A stretch of 64,000 bases of DNA from a virus. Made by a program: the position numbers and the translations under genes. The notes under the pieces are model-generated. The model worked only from the letters and a program-made list of their open reading frames with translations, did no database searches and was not told the DNA's origin. The DNA lies in the IMG/VR virus record IMGVR_UViG_3300013212_000061, positions 16,025 through 80,024 of that record; one strand, written 5' to 3'. Shown piece after piece: positions 53,269 to 60,623 of this stretch. How positions within the stretch are numbered: the stretch's first letter is position 1; the number at the start of each line of letters is the position of its first letter.

Positions 53269-53805
53269 ATGAAATTAGCAAGTAAATCTAAAAAACGTTT
53301 AGATTTGCTAGAAGCTATCCAAGACGGCATTACAACTCGTGATGTTTTTGAAACAATTGGCTATAAGAATCAAAGTGAGGATAAAATAATTCAATTTATT
53401 TATCCTCACCTTCTTACTCAGTTGACAGAGTATGTCATGGAAAAGAAGGGCTTTAGCAGATCTCTTGCCAAAGAAAAGGCAAGAACAATGATTAAATGGG
53501 AGGGTAATGTAAATACTACCGTGAAACAAATTCAATTCATGGGTACTCAAAACCGTCCAGATATGACAATTCAAAGCGAAGGGGTTACTATTGCCATCGA
53601 ATTTAAGAAAGGGGACAGAGGTTCATCCCTACGAGAAGGATTTGGACAATCAATAGTATATTCAACAGCATACGATTTTGTGATGTACATGTTTATTGAT
53701 GTAAGCGAGGACGGTAGAATCGTCAATGGATCCACTGCAGTAAATGAACAAAAATTCTTACAGAACTTGTGGGATAACTTTAACGTAAAATTTGCAATAG
53801 TTTAA
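53269..53805 (+). CDS. PD-(D/E)XK nuclease-like protein
   Basis: 178 aa. The core is NRPDMTIQSEGVTIAIEFKKGD: Asp, then E-x-K after a beta turn, with a following REGFGQSIVYS helix carrying a Gln, typical of restriction-endonuclease folds. N-terminal half is helical. Could be a repair or host-DNA-degrading nuclease. Its stop overlaps the next start. Confidence 0.7.
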   Translation: MKLASKSKKRLDLLEAIQDGITTRDVFETIGYKNQSEDKIIQFIYPHLLTQLTEYVMEKKGFSRSLAKEKARTMIKWEGNVNTTVKQIQFMGTQNRPDMTIQSEGVTIAIEFKKGDRGSSLREGFGQSIVYSTAYDFVMYMFIDVSEDGRIVNGSTAVNEQKFLQNLWDNFNVKFAIV

Positions 53806-54323
53806 TGAAAACATTCGTAACATCAAATCAGCAATTTGGCCGACCAGGTGCCATAAAATCATATAAAAGACCCTTTGAGGACGTCCAAGAAATGAATCAA
53901 GAACTTTTTGAATCATGGAATTCAGTGGTCTCTCCGGAAGATACTGTATATGTACTTGGTAACTTTGCATGGGACCCAGAAACTGCAGAATATTTCTTAA
54001 GAAACCTGAATGGGACTATTATTAATATAGAAGGAGAATTTGATAGTGCCATTGAAGAACTTGAAGAGACCGCAACTGCCCTAGATATTGACTTTTTTAA
54101 TGGACTATTAGAGGTCTTTTCAGAAGAGAATGCAGTTCTTTCATATTGGCCGCTTCTAGAATGGCCACGCAAATCAAAAGGTGCCTATTCAATCATAGGA
54201 TTTCCGAATAAAAAATACGGTAGCAACCACAAAACCAAAACAGTTAATTGCTGTTGTGACTTTTGGGAATACAAACCCGTAGAATTATCACGTATAATTG
54301 AGCTCTTCAATGAAGTAGAATAA
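53805..54323 (+). CDS. Metallophosphoesterase-like pseudoenzyme
   Basis: 172 aa that aligns with small phage/bacterial calcineurin-like phosphoesterases: K-x-F-x-T-S-D-x-H-F-G-H becomes KTFVTSNQQFGR, then PFEDVQEMNQELFESWNSVV, LGDF becomes LGNF, and KGNHD becomes EGEFD. All visible metal ligands are replaced, so phosphatase activity is unlikely. Retention of the scaffold suggests a binding or decoy role. Confidence 0.75.
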   Translation: MKTFVTSNQQFGRPGAIKSYKRPFEDVQEMNQELFESWNSVVSPEDTVYVLGNFAWDPETAEYFLRNLNGTIINIEGEFDSAIEELEETATALDIDFFNGLLEVFSEENAVLSYWPLLEWPRKSKGAYSIIGFPNKKYGSNHKTKTVNCCCDFWEYKPVELSRIIELFNEVE

Positions 54324-54382
54324 TGTTAATAACTTTAACAAAATTTTAACACTTTAGTGTTTCCCCATTCAAATAATTGTAT

Positions 54383-54391
54383 TATATTTAC
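54383..54391 (+). promoter_or_regulatory. Early promoter block for the sigma factor gene
   Basis: TATATTTAC with TTAATAACTTTAACAAAA upstream; ATG at 54417. Confidence 0.78.
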
Positions 54392-54416
54392 ATATCTAAT
54401 AAAAACAAAAACTTAT

Positions 54417-55031
54417 ATGGCATCTAAATCTTACAGAGAATTAACAGAGAATTTTTTAGCAACCCGTTCTGAAGCGGACTTTACTGCACTTTTTTACAAA
54501 TTAAAACCAGGACTTACGACCTACATTAACAAAATAGTAAAAGATCGCGAAATGGCTGAAGATATTGCCGTAAACACTTTAACAAAATTGTGGACTAAAA
54601 TTGATCAATATGACCCACAATACCAGATCACTACATGGTTGTACCGTATAGCATTTAATGATGCATTGGGACATATCAATAATAGAAATAAACAATCCTC
54701 CTTGGATGCCCTATCTGATTACGGTGTTGAAGTAAGCGAGAATGGAGAATTTGTTAGTGGTACCCGCGGATTAAATGGTGCTATTGAAGATTATGTAATG
54801 AAAACCGAACAGGATTTCCTTGAGGAAGATGATGAACTTATGTCAAAATATGGTCGTGCACTTACTGAAATAGAAAATCTTAAAGAAATGTACAAGGAAA
54901 TAGTAATTGATCGTTTGATTAATGAAATGAAGTACGAAGAAATCGCAGAAAAACATGACCTACCCTTACAAACTATTAAAAACCGTATTCGTAGAGGTAA
55001 AGCAATCATCGAAGAAAATATGATGTCGTAA
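54417..55031 (+). CDS. ECF-type sigma factor
   Basis: 204 aa. Region 2 (FTALFYKLKPGLTTYINKIV, MAEDIAVNTLTKLWTKIDQY, ITTWLYRIAFNDALGHINNR) and region 4 (YKEIVIDRLINEMKYEEIAEKH with LQTIKNRIRRGKAII) are clear. It is unrelated in sequence to gp55 and is expressed from an early host-type promoter, so it probably switches host RNA polymerase to another class of phage or host promoters. ATG 54417 preferred to the TTG at 54357, which lies in the promoter block. TAATG overlap with the next gene. Confidence 0.88.
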   Translation: MASKSYRELTENFLATRSEADFTALFYKLKPGLTTYINKIVKDREMAEDIAVNTLTKLWTKIDQYDPQYQITTWLYRIAFNDALGHINNRNKQSSLDALSDYGVEVSENGEFVSGTRGLNGAIEDYVMKTEQDFLEEDDELMSKYGRALTEIENLKEMYKEIVIDRLINEMKYEEIAEKHDLPLQTIKNRIRRGKAIIEENMMS

Positions 55032-55243
55032 TGGTTGTTGTTGTCTATAGAAAATCTAACAGTTCAAAAACAAAATACATGACAGTTTTTGAAAATGAAC
55101 CCAATCCGGATAAAATCATAAACCTGAACGCCAGGAAACCAATGATTCCAAATAATTATATTATTGAAGACATTGGAGTTGGCGACAGTTTTATAGAGAG
55201 CTATAAAAAACAACATAAAATTAAAAAACATGAAGTTTGTTAA
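55031..55243 (+). CDS. 70-aa hypothetical protein coupled to sigma factor
   Basis: MVVVVYRKSNSSKTKYMTVF then a mixed segment and a basic tail (ESYKKQHKIKKHEVC). Start overlaps the sigma stop by one base, so translation is coupled; an anti-sigma or co-activator is conceivable but not shown. Confidence 0.6.
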   Translation: MVVVVYRKSNSSKTKYMTVFENEPNPDKIINLNARKPMIPNNYIIEDIGVGDSFIESYKKQHKIKKHEVC

Positions 55244-55303
55244 ATTGTTAATAACTTTTTGAAAATAATTAACCTGACATTTTACCGTGTCAGGTTTTTT
55301 GAT

Positions 55304-55312
55304 TATATTTAC
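55304..55312 (+). promoter_or_regulatory. Early promoter with complete terminator hairpin
   Basis: AACCTGACA...TGTCAGGTT stem then T6-G runs into TATATTTAC: the clearest terminator-promoter fusion. ATG at 55339. Confidence 0.85.
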
Positions 55313-55338
55313 ATATCTAATTTTAACAAAGAAACATT

Positions 55339-55647
55339 ATGAAAAATTTTAAAGTACTTTCAAACAAAGAAACAGCAAGCAGCGGAACATCTCTACAAGG
55401 TTACATTAATGCGACTTATAGTCAATTACTAGAGGCACTAGGAGAACCTACTTACAATGAACCATCAGGAGATGACAAAGTTCAAGTCGAATGGGTTGTA
55501 GAATTCAATGATAATTTTTTTACAATATATGATTGGAAAACTGGTTCAAGAGAATACACTGAAAACGAATTGACAATGTTTAATGTAGGAGGAACCATAC
55601 CTGCATATGATTTTATTAATGCACTGCAATCTCAAATTAACAAATAA
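55339..55647 (+). CDS. 102-aa hypothetical early protein
   Basis: Alpha/beta: SLQGYINATYSQLLEALGEP, WVVEFNDNFFTIYDWKTGSR, then a C-terminal helix. Pattern known to me from small phage proteins of unknown role. First gene behind an early promoter and head of the RNA repair operon. Confidence 0.65.
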   Translation: MKNFKVLSNKETASSGTSLQGYINATYSQLLEALGEPTYNEPSGDDKVQVEWVVEFNDNFFTIYDWKTGSREYTENELTMFNVGGTIPAYDFINALQSQINK

Positions 55648-55648
55648 G

Positions 55649-55798
55649 ATGACAGACAAGGACACAAATATGGTAATTTTGATAATTGCATTTATGGCCT
55701 TCCTATTTGGATTCTTGGTTGCAGAGGCAATATACAATAAAAGGCCAATGACTGAAGAGGAATATTATGAACTACAAAAATCACAATGGTATGAGTAA
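55649..55798 (+). CDS. 49-aa single-pass membrane protein
   Basis: MTDKDTN, a hydrophobic segment MVILIIAFMAFLFGFLVAEA and an acidic tail. ATG 55649 chosen. Overlaps the kinase start by 8 bases. Confidence 0.6.
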   Translation: MTDKDTNMVILIIAFMAFLFGFLVAEAIYNKRPMTEEEYYELQKSQWYE

Positions 55799-56189
55799 AG
55801 AACTATTTTTATTAAGAGGACTACCAGGAGCTGGAAAATCTACGTTGGCAAAAATCCTTGTTGGTGATAGAGATTATTGCCACAAAGAGGCCGATATGTT
55901 TCATGTTAATGCAAATGGTGAATATAAATGGAAGCCTGAAAATGTAAAAGAAGCCCATGCATGGTGCCAATCAGAAGTCGAATTCCTTATGAAATACGAG
56001 CATACTGTAGTAGTATCAAACACATTCACCCAGGAATGGGAAATGCAAGCCTACTATGATTTGGCCAAAAAATACGGATACAAAGTCAATTCTATAATCG
56101 TAGAAAACCGACATGGAGGGGTAAATGAGCACAATGTTCCGGAAGAAACATTAGAAAAAATGAAACAACGTTTTGAAACTAAATTATAA
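55791..56189 (+). CDS. P-loop polynucleotide kinase-like protein
   Basis: 132 aa. Walker A LRGLPGAGKSTLAK (residues 7-20), then DMFHVNANGEYKW, a WCQSEVEFLM helix and VVVSNTFTQEWEMQAYYDLA, as in PseT/N4BP2-type kinases that phosphorylate 5'-OH ends. Smaller than T4 Pnkp (301) and lacks its phosphatase domain. Followed by RNA ligase, which supports an end-healing role. ATG 55791 preferred; 55767 is an in-frame alternative. Confidence 0.75.
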   Translation: MSKELFLLRGLPGAGKSTLAKILVGDRDYCHKEADMFHVNANGEYKWKPENVKEAHAWCQSEVEFLMKYEHTVVVSNTFTQEWEMQAYYDLAKKYGYKVNSIIVENRHGGVNEHNVPEETLEKMKQRFETKL

Positions 56190-56194
56190 AGAAA

Positions 56195-57319
56195 ATGGAA
56201 AACAATAACTCAGTTTGCTACATAGCAAAGATTAACGAAGTAAGAGCAATCGAAGGAGCAGATAACATCGAATTAGTTATCGCAGGTGGATGGAATGCCA
56301 TCACAAAGAAAGGTGAATTTAGAGAAGGTTCCCTAACAGTAATTGCAACAACAGATGCGGTAATACCTGAAGCCCTTTCTGAAAAAATGGGAGTTGCAAA
56401 CTACCTAAGAAAAGGTACAAGAGTCCGAACTGTAAAATTACGTGGAGTCTATTCAGAATGTTTAATCATTCCAGTTACATACATTAGAGCAAAATCTATC
56501 GTAGAAGGAAAAGATTTAATGGAAGAGTTAGGTATCACTAAATACGAGCCACCAGTTAAACAAATCCAATTAGCGTCTGGTAGAAAAATCAAATGGAGAG
56601 ATAACCAAAACTTCCATATCTACTACAAATTTCCAAACTTGAAAAATGTGGCTGGATTATTTACTGAAGAGGATGAGGTTCAAATCACCAGAAAAATCCA
56701 CGGTACTAATGCACGTTATGGTATTGTAAGGAAATCTAAATTGACCTTTTGGGACAGAGTAAGAAAATTCTTAAGAATTGCTGACGAATGGGTTAACTAT
56801 GAGTACATCTACGGTTCTCATAATTGTGAGAAGGGTTCAGATACTCAAGGATTCTATTCAACTGACGTTTGGAGAACTATCGCGGAGGAATATGGTATTA
56901 AAAAAAGACTTTGGAACCAGGCCAAAAAATACAGCCCTGAAGATTTGGGTTCTGGATTGGTTCTTTACGGAGAGATTTACGGAGCTGGAATTCAAAAGAA
57001 CTACGAATATGGTTTAACCGACATTAAGTTTGTTGGATTCGATATTACTGTAGATGGAAAATATCTAACACCAGAAACTACTCACTTAGTTACTTCTTGT
57101 GACTTAGAACTTACTCACGTTGAAGTACTTTACAATGGACCATGGTCTCAAGAGGTACAAGACCGTTATGTATTTAATAACTTCATTGAGGGTACTAAAG
57201 TTCCGCATGAAGGAATTGTAATCAAGCACGTCTCTGGTGAAAGAAATAAAGTTGCGAAAGTAATTAACCCAGACTACTTGATTTATGGTGAAAAGAATAA
57301 CGTAGGAGATTCTCATTAA
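56195..57319 (+). CDS. RNA ligase with N-terminal OB-like domain
   Basis: 374 aa. Nucleotidyltransferase motif I RKIHGTNARYG with Lys167 as AMP acceptor, motif III region LVLYGEIYGAG, motif IV HEGIVIKHV and motif V KVINPDYL. An N-terminal 120-residue beta-rich domain (AKINEVRAIEGADNIELVIA) resembles the OB module of Deinococcus-type Rnl5 ligases. Seals RNA breaks, possibly tRNA cleaved by host defence nucleases, with the kinase upstream. Confidence 0.88.
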   Translation: MENNNSVCYIAKINEVRAIEGADNIELVIAGGWNAITKKGEFREGSLTVIATTDAVIPEALSEKMGVANYLRKGTRVRTVKLRGVYSECLIIPVTYIRAKSIVEGKDLMEELGITKYEPPVKQIQLASGRKIKWRDNQNFHIYYKFPNLKNVAGLFTEEDEVQITRKIHGTNARYGIVRKSKLTFWDRVRKFLRIADEWVNYEYIYGSHNCEKGSDTQGFYSTDVWRTIAEEYGIKKRLWNQAKKYSPEDLGSGLVLYGEIYGAGIQKNYEYGLTDIKFVGFDITVDGKYLTPETTHLVTSCDLELTHVEVLYNGPWSQEVQDRYVFNNFIEGTKVPHEGIVIKHVSGERNKVAKVINPDYLIYGEKNNVGDSH

Positions 57320-57320
57320 T

Positions 57321-57776
57321 ATGGCATTAGACTACAAAAGAGTACTCTTAGGAATGCTAGGAGAAAAGATAGTTGCAAAACACTTTAGGGATTCCGGACA
57401 TCAGGTCGAGGAATCCCTAAATGTTTTTGATTCGGATAAAGATATGATAATTGATGGGAATAATGTTGAAGTAAAAACAAATGCACCCTTAATTTATTAC
57501 GATTCGTTTTCATTTGCAAAGGGTCAATACAATAAGATTATGAATTCTCATCGAGTTTATTGGGTTTCTGTTCCATTACAAACTCAAGAGGACCAGTTCG
57601 CTGGATGTGTTTTTGAAATGGACCCTAAGGTTGCAAAACTACATACGATTAAATTTAATTCAGGAACAACTGCAATAGGACTTCGGAGACAACAGGAGGG
57701 AATGAAGGTTATCCATAAGATTGAAGACCCTGCCCTACTAAAACAACTTAAAGAATTATCGTCTTCGTATTTATAG
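57321..57776 (+). CDS. PD-(D/E)XK nuclease-like protein
   Basis: 151 aa. GEKIVAKHFRDSGHQVEESL, then DKDMIIDGNNVEVKTNAPL gives D...E-x-K of a Holliday-junction resolvase or restriction-type fold. Begins one base after RNA ligase. May be a repair nuclease or act on nucleic acid in the same operon. Confidence 0.68.
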   Translation: MALDYKRVLLGMLGEKIVAKHFRDSGHQVEESLNVFDSDKDMIIDGNNVEVKTNAPLIYYDSFSFAKGQYNKIMNSHRVYWVSVPLQTQEDQFAGCVFEMDPKVAKLHTIKFNSGTTAIGLRRQQEGMKVIHKIEDPALLKQLKELSSSYL

Positions 57777-57785
57777 ATATATAAT
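57776..57785 (+). promoter_or_regulatory. T4-like late promoter (GATATATAAT)
   Basis: Consensus box 20 bases before the first gene of the leader cluster. Confidence 0.75.
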
Positions 57786-57805
57786 ACATAAAAATATATA
57801 TAGGT

Positions 57806-58258
57806 ATGAAACATATTAAACTATTTGAAGAATTTACCGCAAATCAAATTAAATGTGATAAATGCGGTTGGAAATGGAGACTTGAAGACGGAGGTAACGA
57901 CGTTTTTTTATGCAAATGCGGACATGATAACACTCCAGAATTTGTACAAGAGGCAGAGAAAAAAGAGATGGACAAAGGTCCACTAGATAACGCCGGAATT
58001 AATAAGGCGCTTGATAAAAAAGCAAAAGCATCTGGAGTTCCAATAGGAATTATTAGAGCAGTGATGCGAAGAGGAATGGGAGCTTGGAACAGCAGTCACA
58101 GGGCTGGAGTTCCACAAGAGGCTTGGGGATATGCCCGGGTTGGAGCTTTTTTAGAAAAAGGTGAAGGAACATGGCAAAAAGCAGATGCTGATTTGGCAAA
58201 AGAAGTTCGAGATGGAGGACATGACAAAAAACTACCATGGAAACCTAAAGAAGACTAA
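57806..58258 (+). CDS. Leader-bearing zinc-ribbon protein
   Basis: 150 aa. MKHIKLFEEFTANQ leader, then a zinc ribbon CDKCGWKW...CKCGHDN (residues about 17-41), then ALDKKAKASGVPIGIIRAVM and GAWNSSHRAGVPQEAWGYARV, a small helical domain found in many phage proteins. Late promoter and leader suggest packaging in the head. The zinc ribbon may bind nucleic acid. The canonical L-x-E site is less obvious here. Confidence 0.65.
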   Translation: MKHIKLFEEFTANQIKCDKCGWKWRLEDGGNDVFLCKCGHDNTPEFVQEAEKKEMDKGPLDNAGINKALDKKAKASGVPIGIIRAVMRRGMGAWNSSHRAGVPQEAWGYARVGAFLEKGEGTWQKADADLAKEVRDGGHDKKLPWKPKED

Positions 58259-58266
58259 AGCAATAT

Positions 58267-58389
58267 AGAGACTTACTTAATGTTTCATAAGATTTGTCGT
58301 TACTTCTTTAAAATAAAGGTAAGTCTCTTATTTTTATTTAGATATATAATATAACGACAAATCTAAATAAATTTTAATCTTATGAAACA
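58267..58389 (+). promoter_or_regulatory. Hairpin element able to sequester the HNH gene start
   Basis: A 10-bp stem (58267-58276 with 58319-58328) acts as a terminator-like hairpin. Its loop base-pairs downstream in nested fashion: 58290-58302 with 58352-58364 (13 bases) and 58281-58291 with 58379-58389 (11 bases, including the ATG at 58382). A late promoter (GATATATAAT, 58341-58350) lies between, so late transcripts lack the inhibitory strand. Confidence 0.7.
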
Positions 58390-58909
58390 CAAGCACCACA
58401 TCATACCAAAGCATATGGGAGGTACTAATGACCCTGAAAATATTATTGAATTAACTATTGAAGAGCACGCCAAAGCGCATCAATTACTATGGGAAGAACA
58501 TGGTAAGAGAGAAGATTGGCTAGCATATCACGGATTATCTAAGTTAATTGGTAAAGAAGAACTTTTAAAAGAAGTACTTTCAATGGCCGGAAAAAAAGGA
58601 GGAAGCAATGGTAAAGGAGTTACTGGCAATAGAAAAAACGGAGCAATCGCAAATTGGGAAAAAAATAAAGATTTAATTCTTAAAACACTTTATGAAAATG
58701 GTAAAATGTATGGACATTTAGGTGGAGCGCCTAAAGACAAATGGATATGGATAAATAATAATAAAGAAGCTAAAAAAGTGTTAAAATCTGATGCAATACC
58801 ATTTGGCTGGAAAAGAGGAAGACTACCATTATCCAATGAAACCAAAGAAAAATTAAAAGAAAGTTGTAAAGGTATTAATACAGGTACTAAAAGAACTAAT
58901 AAAGATTAA
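58382..58909 (+). CDS. HNH homing endonuclease
   Basis: 175 aa. HHIIPKHMGGTNDPENIIEL followed by EEHAKAHQLLW is a classic HNH fold. C-terminal part has basic DNA-binding repeats ending GRLPLSNETKEKLKESCKG. Free-standing mobile gene wedged between two leader-bearing genes; one base before the next ATG. Regulated by the element above. Confidence 0.88.
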   Translation: MKHKHHIIPKHMGGTNDPENIIELTIEEHAKAHQLLWEEHGKREDWLAYHGLSKLIGKEELLKEVLSMAGKKGGSNGKGVTGNRKNGAIANWEKNKDLILKTLYENGKMYGHLGGAPKDKWIWINNNKEAKKVLKSDAIPFGWKRGRLPLSNETKEKLKESCKGINTGTKRTNKD

Positions 58910-58910
58910 C

Positions 58911-59294
58911 ATGAAACATATAAAACTTTTTGAGGAATTCTTGAACGAAGCTGAAGAGACCTATAATGACTATCCAGCAGCCGCAAAGGAGAATGCAAAG
59001 AAGGCACTGGATTGGAGAGACCAATACGGTCGAGATATTGTAACTGCAGGTACTCCAGTTGGATGGCAGCGGGCTAATCAATTGGCAAAAGGTGAAAAAC
59101 TTTCTGCTGATGTTGTTTCCCGAATGGCACAATTTAATCGACACCGAAAAAACTCAAAGATATCTCCAGAACACAAATCAGAACCATGGAAAGACAATGG
59201 ATATTTAAGTTTTTTGTTATGGGGCGGTAAAGAAGGCGTTGATTGGGCTATAGAAAAAATGAAGGAAATACGAAAAAAAGAAGGTGATAGATAG
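58911..59294 (+). CDS. Leader-bearing small protein, possible host of a homing gene
   Basis: 127 aa. MKHIKLFEEFLNEAEE has the best leader with L-N-E then A, an ideal prohead-protease site. The rest (AGTPVGWQRANQLAKGEKLS, RMAQFNRHRK, YLSFLLWGGKEGVDWAIEKM) is a domain I know from many phage proteins of unknown function. Its last 20 codons are echoed at the end of the homing gene downstream, see findings. Confidence 0.65.
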   Translation: MKHIKLFEEFLNEAEETYNDYPAAAKENAKKALDWRDQYGRDIVTAGTPVGWQRANQLAKGEKLSADVVSRMAQFNRHRKNSKISPEHKSEPWKDNGYLSFLLWGGKEGVDWAIEKMKEIRKKEGDR

Positions 59295-59320
59295 ATTTTG
59301 AATATATTACTTGGATTCTT

Positions 59321-59332
59321 TAGATATATACT
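59321..59332 (+). promoter_or_regulatory. Late-like box before third endonuclease (TAGATATATACT)
   Basis: Only 3 bases before the ATG at 59335; imperfect copy. Confidence 0.35.
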
Positions 59333-59334
59333 AT

Positions 59335-60189
59335 ATGGCAAAATGTAAAATATGTAAAGAAGAAGACCAAAGTAAATCAAAGTCTTTTAGATGTGAAAAA
59401 TGTACTGAAGCATCTTTAAAATGTGAAGGTTGTGGAAACAAGAAATCGAAATCAACTTATCGTTTTTGTAGAAATTGTATAGGATCTGATTTAACATATA
59501 GGAATAATTTAAGTGCATCTTTGAAAGGAAAGACTTCTTGGGCTAAAGGATTAACTAAAGAAACAAATAATTCTATTAAAAGAAGTTCTGAATCTAAAAA
59601 AGGTGTATTATTATCAGATTCTCATAAAGCAAAAATATCTAGTAGTATGACTGGAAAACATGCAGGTGCTAAAAATCCTTTTTATGGAAAAACACACACT
59701 GATGAATTAAAAGTCAAATGGTCTGCTGAAAGATCCGGAAAATCAATTCATACCGACGAGACAAAAGAAAGAATGAGAAATAAAATGCTAGAAAGATATG
59801 AAAATGGTGAAATTCAAAAATCACCAAAATCTAACTGGTATGAATTTCAAGGACTTAAGTGTCAAGGAAGAACTGAATTAAAATGGGTAGAAAGAAACTT
59901 TGATAGAATAATTAATAGTCGAATTTACATAAGTACACCACATGGAACCTATATTGGAGATTTTGAAACTAATGATTCATTAATAGAAGTTAAATCATTT
60001 TACACATTTAGCGTAATTAGTCAAAATCAACTTGATAAAATAATGTGGATAGACAAAAATATTAAAAAGATTATTTTTGCAGTTAAAAAAGATAATAAAT
60101 TCTATGAATTTAGTTATAACAACGAAGGAGTTGATTGGGCTATGAAAAAAATGGACGAAATAAAAAAAGAAAATAATGAAAAAATTTAA
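59335..60189 (+). CDS. NUMOD3 homing endonuclease with zinc-finger N-terminus and Vsr-like nuclease
   Basis: 284 aa. Cys-rich start (CKICKEE, FRCEKCTEA, CEGCGNKK, CRNCIG), then NUMOD3-type repeats (AKNPFYGKTHTDELKVKWS, HTDETKERMRNKM), then an EDxHD/Vsr-like nuclease region (WYEFQGLKCQGRTELKWVE ... GTYIGDFETNDSLIEVKSF). Its last 20 residues resemble the end of the 58911 protein (EGVDWAMKKMDEIKK). Overlaps the next gene by 14 bases. ATG 59335 preferred over TTG 59311. Confidence 0.82.
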   Translation: MAKCKICKEEDQSKSKSFRCEKCTEASLKCEGCGNKKSKSTYRFCRNCIGSDLTYRNNLSASLKGKTSWAKGLTKETNNSIKRSSESKKGVLLSDSHKAKISSSMTGKHAGAKNPFYGKTHTDELKVKWSAERSGKSIHTDETKERMRNKMLERYENGEIQKSPKSNWYEFQGLKCQGRTELKWVERNFDRIINSRIYISTPHGTYIGDFETNDSLIEVKSFYTFSVISQNQLDKIMWIDKNIKKIIFAVKKDNKFYEFSYNNEGVDWAMKKMDEIKKENNEKI

Positions 60190-60622
60190 ACTATTTGAAG
60201 AATTTAAAAATTCTACAGCTTGTCCAGTTCCAACTAGAGACCTTGAAGTTAATACTAAAAACAGAGACCGTGCAATTAAGGCAGATCACATTGAATATGG
60301 TCCCTTAAATGTTGATGAACCTGCTGGATTTTGGGAACATATTGCAGACCACTGGAATACCAGTGTAGAAGCTGCAAAGAAATCATTATGTGCAAACTGT
60401 GCTGCATTTGATGTTTCACCAAGAATGAAAGAATGTATGCCCGGAGAATTAAGCGACCCGGACGGTGAATTAGGATATTGTTGGATGCACCAGTTTAAAT
60501 GTCATTCTGCAAGAACATGTTATACATGGGCAAAAGGTGGACCAATATCAACTGACAAAATCTCATATGATTGGCAAGATAAAAATCAAGATGCCGCGAT
60601 GAATAAAAATCCTATAAAATAA
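60176..60622 (+). CDS. Leader-bearing Cys-rich protein
   Basis: 148 aa. MKKFKLFEEFKNSTACPVPT leader, then an eight-Cys domain (SLCANCAAFDV, MKECMPGE, GYCWMHQFKCHSARTCYTW), likely metal-binding; similar sequences occur in other phages without known role. Lies inside the leader cluster. No perfect L-x-E here. Confidence 0.62.
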   Translation: MKKFKLFEEFKNSTACPVPTRDLEVNTKNRDRAIKADHIEYGPLNVDEPAGFWEHIADHWNTSVEAAKKSLCANCAAFDVSPRMKECMPGELSDPDGELGYCWMHQFKCHSARTCYTWAKGGPISTDKISYDWQDKNQDAAMNKNPIK

Positions 60623-60623
60623 T

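Noticed and set aside
54357-54416. TTG start giving 20 extra residues on the ECF sigma factor
   Set aside because: Those codons lie inside a conserved early promoter block; the ATG at 54417 follows the promoter at normal spacing.
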